From positions 1-8,986 of the forward strand of contig JACRMZ010000088.1 in NCBI GenBank assembly GCA_016219455.1: 8,986 nt of DNA. Direction: 5' to 3'. Positions 1-4,740 of the stretch are shown here, one piece after another. Every line of letters begins with the position of its first letter. Within the stretch, counting starts at the first letter, position 1. Under the pieces are notes generated by a model that saw only the letters and a program-made list of their open reading frames with translations, did not search any database and was not told the origin of the DNA. Source of the DNA: Candidatus Aenigmatarchaeota archaeon (GTDB lineage: Archaea; Aenigmatarchaeota; Aenigmatarchaeia; PWEA01; JACRMZ01). Position numbers and translations under genes: made by a program.

Positions 1-2
1 TT

Positions 3-10
3 TTTATAAA
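3..10 (+). promoter_or_regulatory. TATA box of the antiporter gene
   Basis: The octamer TTTATAAA is centred about 25 bp before the GTG start at 31. In archaea transcription begins roughly 22-27 bp downstream of the TATA centre, so the RNA should start at or next to the start codon and be leaderless. No Shine-Dalgarno sequence lies in the 20 bases between box and start, which fits. Any BRE would lie outside the window. Confidence 0.6.
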
Positions 11-30
11 AGAAAGGATATTAAGAGTCT

Positions 31-1284
31 GTGGCTGATGTAAACCTCGCATTCGTGATTGTCTCGGCTATTATAGCGCTCGGGTTTGCCTCAGAATTCA
101 TATTCAAAAAGACGGGGATCCCCGACATACTCTGGCTCATTATTTTTGGCCTTATAATCGGGCCTCTGGGTAACGTCGTGAATCCGCAGGACCTTATCGG
201 TATTGCTCCATACTTCTCCGCACTTGCCATAATGATTCTCCTCTTTGACAGCGGAATAAACCTCAAAAGCGGGAAGCTTCTCAGGGAAGTGCCGCATGGA
301 ACTGTGCTTGCCATAGCCGGGTTCGCCTTTTCCGTTGCAGCAACGGCAATACCGGCATACCTTATTTTGCGCCTCGGACTGGTAGAATCAATACTTTTGG
401 GATGCATTCTTGGGGGAACGGACAGCTCGACTGTAGTTCCATTGGTCTCCGGGAAGAAAAGCATACGGGAAAAAACGTCCTCAATGCTGGAGATAGAAAG
501 CATAATAACAGACCCCATAACTCTCATCATACCAATCGTCCTTCTCCAGGGCCTTAGCACAAACGGGGCGTTCAACTTCTCATATGTCTTGGGGGCACTC
601 ACAAGCAGCTTCTCAAGCTCCATATTTTTGGGCATTGCTGCAGGAGTCGCGTGGCCAATCCTCACCAAGGGGCTTGGGGAAACGCGCTACTCGTACACGC
701 TTACAATAGCGTATTTGTTTTTCATTTTTGCAGCAGCAGGCTATGTAGGGGGAAGCGGTGCAATAGCCTGCTTCATCACAGGCCTTGTGATGGGCAACAT
801 AAAGTGGATAACAAAAACCCTCAATATAAACAAGGAGACATCGGAGATCACGCAGGAAACAAAGACTTTCAACTCTACAATATCTTTCTTTGTCAGGTCG
901 TTCTTCTTCGTTTTCATGGGCGCGACAATAAACATCAAGGACCCAAACATGCTTGCCATGGGGCTTGTCATTTCCCTTGTGCTCCTTGGCGCAAGGCACT
1001 TGGCAGTCCATGCTTCAGTGGGAAAGGCGGGCTTCCACGCCGATGAACTCACTCTGTCAACATACATGCTTCCCCGTGGGCTGTCAGCCGCAGTCATGGC
1101 GCCTATTCCAGCCGTCCAATACGGCCTTGCGAAGCTTGCATTCTTCACGGAGATCGTCTCTTCGGTGATAATATTCACCACGCTGATTACTACAGCAGGG
1201 ACGTTCCTTCACATGAAAAAAGAGGGCGTTTTGGAAGAGATAAAAACCAAAAAGGATCATAAACAGGAAGAAAAGGATATTTGA
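31..1284 (+). CDS. Cation/proton antiporter, CPA superfamily (NhaP-like)
   Basis: Integral membrane exchanger of 417 residues, the usual size for the transport domain of CPA1/NhaP antiporters, which swap Na+ or K+ for H+. About 12-13 hydrophobic segments run from residue 5 to 393, followed by a charged cytoplasmic tail (395-417). Family signatures are visible: G-T-D-S-S (129-133), matching the unwound TD motif of TM4; E-I-E-S-I-I-T-D-P (154-162), matching the EGES..ND ion-binding helix; and F-F-V-R-S-F-F-F-V-F (286-295), matching the Arg-containing helix before the FFVFxG segment. The canonical Asn before the catalytic Asp is Thr160 here (T160-D161), so ion choice and electrogenicity cannot be predicted safely. 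Start: GTG at 31, chosen because it sits about 25 bp after a TATA box and the first helix begins directly after it. The gene has its own promoter and is separated by 73 bp from the surface-protein operon. Family assignment is firm; substrate is not. Confidence 0.9.
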   Translation: MADVNLAFVIVSAIIALGFASEFIFKKTGIPDILWLIIFGLIIGPLGNVVNPQDLIGIAPYFSALAIMILLFDSGINLKSGKLLREVPHGTVLAIAGFAFSVAATAIPAYLILRLGLVESILLGCILGGTDSSTVVPLVSGKKSIREKTSSMLEIESIITDPITLIIPIVLLQGLSTNGAFNFSYVLGALTSSFSSSIFLGIAAGVAWPILTKGLGETRYSYTLTIAYLFFIFAAAGYVGGSGAIACFITGLVMGNIKWITKTLNINKETSEITQETKTFNSTISFFVRSFFFVFMGATINIKDPNMLAMGLVISLVLLGARHLAVHASVGKAGFHADELTLSTYMLPRGLSAAVMAPIPAVQYGLAKLAFFTEIVSSVIIFTTLITTAGTFLHMKKEGVLEEIKTKKDHKQEEKDI

Positions 1285-1357
1285 TAATTTCTGCCAAAGG
1301 AAGCACTCATTTTTGCATTCTTTTAACCAATTAATAGATACGGGAAGAATAAAATCC
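1285..1357 (+). promoter_or_regulatory. Intergenic region: possible T-rich terminator and promoter of the surface operon
   Basis: These 73 bp separate the antiporter from the first surface-protein gene. T-runs at about 1309-1315 and 1321-1324 could act as an archaeal U-tract terminator, but no strong hairpin is seen. AATTAATAG at 1329-1337 is a TATA-like box centred 25 bp before the ATG at 1358, predicting a leaderless mRNA. No Shine-Dalgarno motif stands before that ATG. The promoter call rests on the same box-to-start spacing at 31 and 6991; the terminator is weak. Confidence 0.45.
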
Positions 1358-2245
1358 ATGAGGTACGCGCTCCTCGCATTCCTTGTCTTGTCACCTATTG
1401 CCCTTGGCATAAGCATTGGCTCTTCACCTCCGACGGCAGAGCTTGGCATTTTAAAAATCGGTGAAGAGCGCCTCATAGAGCACCTGATAACAAGCGACTA
1501 TGGGAAAGATATGGAAATCTCGCTTTCGTACATTGACCCGCAAAAGGCCACGCTTGAGGAAGGGTTTCAGCGCACGTTCTATGTTAATTTATCACAAGTT
1601 TCAGACCAGCCAATAACCGGGTGGGTGTCGTTCCCGCAGTCAAAAATTGTCACGCGTGCGGAGAAAAAGCTTTTCTACCTTGGCAAGCAGCCTACATGGG
1701 CAAACGGCGTTTCAAAAGCAATTTTGCGCGTGCCGCAAAACGCAGAGCCTGGGTATCATCTGGGGGCAATTTCCCTTGGTCCCATTCTCGGGGGAGCCGG
1801 AAATGGCGCAGGCCTTTCTATAATAGGGCTGTCCCGGCCAGGGTTCACTTTCATTGTGGATGGCAAAGCAGAAAGAAACGGGAAAATAATAGACATTAAG
1901 TCGTCAAACGGGAAGATTGTGACTATTTTCAAGAACACAGGCACCGTATCAATAACCTCGAGAAACTCCATTGATATTGATGGCAAATCATATGACGGCG
2001 GACTGCGCCTCGTTAAGCCTTCGGAAATCGCAGAGTTTTCGGTGGATTCGCCAAAGGATGGCCTAGTTGATGTGAAATCAGGCGTGAACTGGAGAACCGG
2101 CTCCTCATCTATGGAAAAGGAGGTTGTTTCCGAGCCTGTTTCACCGGAGAAAACACCGTCTGGCAACGCCGTTTCCGGCACATTCAACCCCATGATATTT
2201 CTTTTTGTTGTTGCGGCATACTTTGCCATAAGGTTTCTCCTATGA
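1358..2245 (+). CDS. Secreted, membrane-anchored beta-sandwich surface protein (first gene of the operon)
   Basis: A 295-residue protein I cannot name. It has an N-terminal signal peptide (M-R-Y-A-L-L-A-F-L-V, to about residue 19) and a C-terminal hydrophobic anchor (278-295) after a Ser/Pro/Glu-rich linker (about 249-276), so the bulk should lie outside the cell, tethered to the membrane. Two beta-rich domains are apparent. Residues about 26-142 end in R-V-P-Q-N-A-E-P-G-Y-H, a pattern typical of NEW3/DUF916-like Ig folds (vP.dA.pG.y). Residues about 163-247 contain F-K-N-T-G-T-V, the common N-T-G turn of such modules. One N-glycosylation sequon (N77) is present. Start: an in-frame TTG lies at 1313, but only ATG 1358 puts the signal peptide at the N-terminus and stands 25 bp after a TATA-like box. 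Its stop overlaps the next start by ATGA. Gene 5 of the operon (3236) shares the layout. The role could be structural or adhesive; no catalytic motif is visible. Confidence 0.8.
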   Translation: MRYALLAFLVLSPIALGISIGSSPPTAELGILKIGEERLIEHLITSDYGKDMEISLSYIDPQKATLEEGFQRTFYVNLSQVSDQPITGWVSFPQSKIVTRAEKKLFYLGKQPTWANGVSKAILRVPQNAEPGYHLGAISLGPILGGAGNGAGLSIIGLSRPGFTFIVDGKAERNGKIIDIKSSNGKIVTIFKNTGTVSITSRNSIDIDGKSYDGGLRLVKPSEIAEFSVDSPKDGLVDVKSGVNWRTGSSSMEKEVVSEPVSPEKTPSGNAVSGTFNPMIFLFVVAAYFAIRFLL

Positions 2246-2574
2246 AGAATTTCTATGAGTTCGCAATAATGGATATCGGAATCTCAACTGAAAAAAACCT
2301 TGACTTTGGCAGGGTCTCCGCAGGCTCGTCCGTAAAAAAGGAAGTTGTCATCAACAACTTCAACGGATTGCGGGCAAAGGCTGTTCTTCGTGCAGAAGGC
2401 AATGTTTCAAAATTTCTTGTATTCGATGGCAGCGTTTTGATAAACTCCAATGAAAGTGCCAGGATACCCATAGAAGCAAGGGCCGCTTCCCCTGGAAAGT
2501 TCACAGGCAAGCTTTTTGTGGAAATAAAGAAGGCACGATTTGGCTTTATGGAGCCACTGGTAGGCTGGTCATGA
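2242..2574 (+). CDS. Small single-domain beta-sandwich protein without a signal peptide
   Basis: A 110-residue protein of unknown function. It is a single Ig-like module: L-D-F-G-R-V-S-A-G-S-S-V-K-K (20-33) is close to the opening strand of ASH/MSP-type domains (LDFG.V..G....), and I-P-I-E-A-R-A-A-S-P-G-K-F-T-G-K-L (75-91) is the usual closing hairpin. It lacks a signal peptide and a membrane span, unlike its three operon partners, although it carries two N-x-S sequons (N54, N70). It may act in the cytoplasm, leave the cell by another route, or be held by a partner. The start ATG at 2242 overlaps the previous stop by ATGA; an internal ATG at 2269 would remove nine residues and would still give no signal peptide. 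It ends in ATGA overlap with the next gene. Being locked between secreted partners by coupling on both sides argues that it is a real gene. Confidence 0.75.
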   Translation: MKNFYEFAIMDIGISTEKNLDFGRVSAGSSVKKEVVINNFNGLRAKAVLRAEGNVSKFLVFDGSVLINSNESARIPIEARAASPGKFTGKLFVEIKKARFGFMEPLVGWS

Positions 2575-3239
2575 TTATTTTCATCATCCTTGTGATTTTG
2601 TCAACGCTGGCATCAGGCGTCATGGTTGACGTCAATGTCTCAGAGGACATCAAATACGCAGTTCCCTACGCAAGCTACGAGGGCGGCAATGTCCAGAAAT
2701 ACTTCGCAGACGTCGAAAACCTCGGTTCTGTCCAATGCAACGCTTATCTGAGGGCGGATTTTCCGTCGTTATCCATGGAAGGCGCCAAAACGCCGATAAA
2801 ACCAGGTGAGGCAGTACGCCTTTTCGCCTACACACGCCTTGATAACGGAACCGGCAAATTCAACATTACTGTCAGTTTCTGCGGCACAATTGCAACAAGT
2901 GGCCCTTATTTTATAAACTCTACCAGGATAACAGCGCAGAAAAAAATAAGTGTCATAGATTACATATCAGACGCGGGAAAGCTCCGCCTGCGTATACGGT
3001 CTCCTGAGGATGACGTTGTTGTTATCCCGGACAAAGACGAGAAAAAAATCCAGTCAGCGGGCGCAAAGCTCAAATCCGGGGCAGGAACAATCTACATTGG
3101 CCACACAGGCCAGGGAAAAATAAAATTCTCGATTGTGAGTGTCAGCGGCAATGCAGAGTTCTCTGGGGATATTGAGACTGAAGAAAGCCCGCTGTACAAA
3201 AAGATAATTTTCTCACTACGGGAGATAATTGGGATATGA
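2571..3239 (+). CDS. Secreted beta-rich protein with signal peptide, unknown function
   Basis: A 222-residue protein I do not recognise. An N-terminal hydrophobic stretch (M-I-I-F-I-I-L-V-I-L-S, 1-18) ends near S-G-V and acts as a signal peptide or an uncleaved anchor. The mature part appears to hold two beta domains: about 20-125, which has two cysteines (C56, C104) placed to form a disulphide, and about 126-203, rich in alternating hydrophobic strands. The tail (207-222) is a short amphipathic segment rather than a membrane span. Four N-glycosylation sequons (N22, N92, N98, N116) fit an extracytoplasmic location. The ATG start forms an ATGA overlap with the stop of the preceding gene, and its own stop overlaps the next ATG in the same way. 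Probably a subunit of the same surface assembly as the neighbours; no enzymatic motif is seen. Confidence 0.78.
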   Translation: MIIFIILVILSTLASGVMVDVNVSEDIKYAVPYASYEGGNVQKYFADVENLGSVQCNAYLRADFPSLSMEGAKTPIKPGEAVRLFAYTRLDNGTGKFNITVSFCGTIATSGPYFINSTRITAQKKISVIDYISDAGKLRLRIRSPEDDVVVIPDKDEKKIQSAGAKLKSGAGTIYIGHTGQGKIKFSIVSVSGNAEFSGDIETEESPLYKKIIFSLREIIGI

Positions 3240-3937
3240 GATACCTGCTTCTCCTTCTCCTCATACCCGTTGCAGTTGCCCTGACAATTGACGTTTCTCC
3301 CCAAACGGTATCACTTGATGCAAACCCCGGCGAATCACGGGTCTTGTTTTTCAAGGCGGCATACGACTCGCCTGCTTCTGGAAAACTTGCATCAAGCACC
3401 CCGTGGATCGTGTTTCCAGGTGAAATACACGGAAACGGCGAGTTTTCGGCCATTTTAACGGTTCCTAAAGAGGCAGAGCCGGGCAGCTATGAATTCTCCA
3501 TTTGGGTTGAGACATCATACAGCGGAACAGTGAAATCGTCTGGTTCAAATGTCTTTGTCAAAGTTCTCGGGAAGGAGAAACGGGAAATAGTCATAACAGA
3601 TGTCGTGATTGAAAGGCGCGGCGAACTTGAATTTGTTTATGCAAGGCTGCTTAACAATGGAACAATTACAACAAATGTAAGTGTAACAGGAACCGGATCC
3701 ATAGAAGCCTCAAAAACCGCCACAATTCCGCCAGCAACCGAAGTTGTTGTTCCCATGTATATGGGGAAGTTGAAAAACGGGGGGGATATTGTTGTCATTG
3801 CCCAATGGGAGGGCGGCAAAACATACCGGGAAGCAGCCTTTGAGGTCCCTGAATTAATTCCGAAATCAGAAAACGGCAATCTGTGGATTGGCCTCATTTC
3901 AGTTATCCTCCTGTTTATGATAACCAGATTCAGATAA
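3236..3937 (+). CDS. Secreted, membrane-anchored protein with two Ig-like domains
   Basis: A 233-residue protein of unknown function and last gene of the four-gene run. It has a leucine-rich signal peptide (M-R-Y-L-L-L-L-L-L-I-P, to about residue 15), a first Ig-like domain (about 18-112), a second (about 117-204) with sequons N141 and N147, and a C-terminal membrane anchor (215-230) ending in a short basic tail (R-F-R). The first domain contains the NEW3/DUF916-like pattern T-V-P-K-E-A-E-P-G-S-Y-E-F-S (75-88), much like R-V-P-Q-N-A-E-P-G-Y-H in the first gene of the operon, so the two may be diverged paralogues. The start ATG overlaps the previous stop (ATGA). The gene ends at TAA 3935-3937, after which the operon stops and a new promoter appears. 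Likely held on the outer face of the cell membrane. Function is inferred only from architecture. Confidence 0.8.
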   Translation: MRYLLLLLLIPVAVALTIDVSPQTVSLDANPGESRVLFFKAAYDSPASGKLASSTPWIVFPGEIHGNGEFSAILTVPKEAEPGSYEFSIWVETSYSGTVKSSGSNVFVKVLGKEKREIVITDVVIERRGELEFVYARLLNNGTITTNVSVTGTGSIEASKTATIPPATEVVVPMYMGKLKNGGDIVVIAQWEGGKTYREAAFEVPELIPKSENGNLWIGLISVILLFMITRFR

Positions 3938-3987
3938 TCCTAATTAAATGGTTATATAGCACGAAATGCATTAATTAATTAATCCAG
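3938..3987 (+). promoter_or_regulatory. minD promoter with AT-rich palindrome
   Basis: This 50-bp gap holds TTATATAG at 3952-3959, a TATA-like box centred about 32 bp before the ATG at 3988. Transcription would start near 3980 and leave a leader of only a few bases. A perfect 14-bp palindrome, ATTAATTAATTAAT (3970-3983), covers the predicted start site, and a related TAATTAA lies upstream at 3941-3947. A dimeric repressor could bind there, but AT-rich palindromes also arise by chance. No Shine-Dalgarno sequence is seen. Confidence 0.5.
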
Positions 3988-4740
3988 ATGGGAAGGACCA
4001 TAGGTGTTATTAGCGGCAAAGGCGGGGTTGGAAAAACCACATTAGTCGCCAACATAAGTCTTGCTCTACACGAACTTGGGGAGAATATCATTGCAGTTGA
4101 TGGCAACATAGGGACAGCAAATCTTTCACTCCACTTCGGGATGGTTCATTTCCCAAAGACCCTCAATGAGGTTCTCGAGGGAAACGCCTCTCTCAACGAG
4201 GTAGTTTACACCCACACAAGCGGCCTGAGGATAGTCCCCTCTTCGCTGGCAATAAAGCAGTCGGGGGCAAGCGGAAGGAAGCTGAAGGATTTCCTCTCAT
4301 CGCTTGAAGGCATAAACATAGTTGACTCCTCGCCAGGGCTTCACGACCAGAGCATGGAAGTCATCAATGCCTGCGATGAGATAATACTGATAGCCACGCC
4401 TGAGATATCATCGCTTACTGATGCAATGAAAGTCCTTGCAGTTGCAAAAAACCAAGACAAGAAGATAATCGGCACGGTTTTGAACCGTGTAAAGGGGAAA
4501 AAATACGAGTTCAGCAAGGACGAAGTCGAAGAGGCGCTTGGCATACCAGTCATTGGCACAATTCCTGAGGAAGGGAAAATGCGGGAAAGCGCGTTCAACG
4601 GAATACCGATAATAATTTACAATCCCCACTCCAAGGCATCAATAGAATTCAGAAGGATTGCATCATCAATCGCCGGCAAGGAGTTCATTGCGCCGCGCTT
4701 TGCGTGGCTGAAAAGAATCCTATGGTCTGGTTCCATATGA
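3988..4740 (+). CDS. minD: MinD/ParA-family P-loop ATPase
   Basis: A 250-residue ATPase of the MinD type, which dimerises on ATP, binds the inner membrane face and places partner proteins or structures in the cell. Visible motifs: deviant Walker A, G-K-G-G-V-G-K-T-T (10-18), with signature Lys11; switch I region D-G-N-I-G-T-A-N-L-S-L (38-48); Walker B/switch II D-S-S-P-G-L (113-118); P-E-I-S-S-L-T-D-A (138-146), typical of MinD; and V-L-N-R (164-167) in the nucleotide-base region. The C-terminus R-F-A-W-L-K-R-I-L-W (237-246) is an amphipathic helix like the MinD membrane-targeting sequence. Asn40 stands where E. coli MinD has the switch I Asp40. Archaea often carry several MinD paralogues serving surface structures rather than division, so a role in cell division is not assumed. 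The stop overlaps the start of the zinc-finger surface protein (ATGA), suggesting a joint job. No MinE or MinC gene is nearby. Confidence 0.9.
   Translation: MGRTIGVISGKGGVGKTTLVANISLALHELGENIIAVDGNIGTANLSLHFGMVHFPKTLNEVLEGNASLNEVVYTHTSGLRIVPSSLAIKQSGASGRKLKDFLSSLEGINIVDSSPGLHDQSMEVINACDEIILIATPEISSLTDAMKVLAVAKNQDKKIIGTVLNRVKGKKYEFSKDEVEEALGIPVIGTIPEEGKMRESAFNGIPIIIYNPHSKASIEFRRIASSIAGKEFIAPRFAWLKRILWSGSI

Noticed and set aside
21..668. A 215-codon open frame on the minus strand opposite the antiporter
   Set aside because: It is fully antisense to a gene with clear family motifs, has no recognisable protein features, and is explained as a shadow of hydrophobic codons.
1313..1357. Upstream TTG start for the first surface-protein gene
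   Set aside because: It would put 15 polar residues before the signal peptide and overlap the TATA-like box; ATG 1358 fits both promoter spacing and signal peptide.
1756..2229. A 157-codon minus-strand open frame opposite the first surface protein
   Set aside because: No promoter, start signal or domain; it is a frame shadow of the + strand gene. The same holds for other antisense frames at 741-1181, 6536-6949, 6888-7385 and 8031-8444.
2571..3937. Surface proteins as archaellum or type IV pilus subunits
   Set aside because: No class III signal peptide (charged residues followed by a cleavage site before the hydrophobic stretch) and no assembly ATPase or platform protein in the window.
4704..4736. 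Upstream GTG start for the zinc-finger surface protein
   Set aside because: It adds eleven residues before the signal peptide and lies well within minD; ATG 4737 gives the ATGA overlap seen at every other junction of the two operons.
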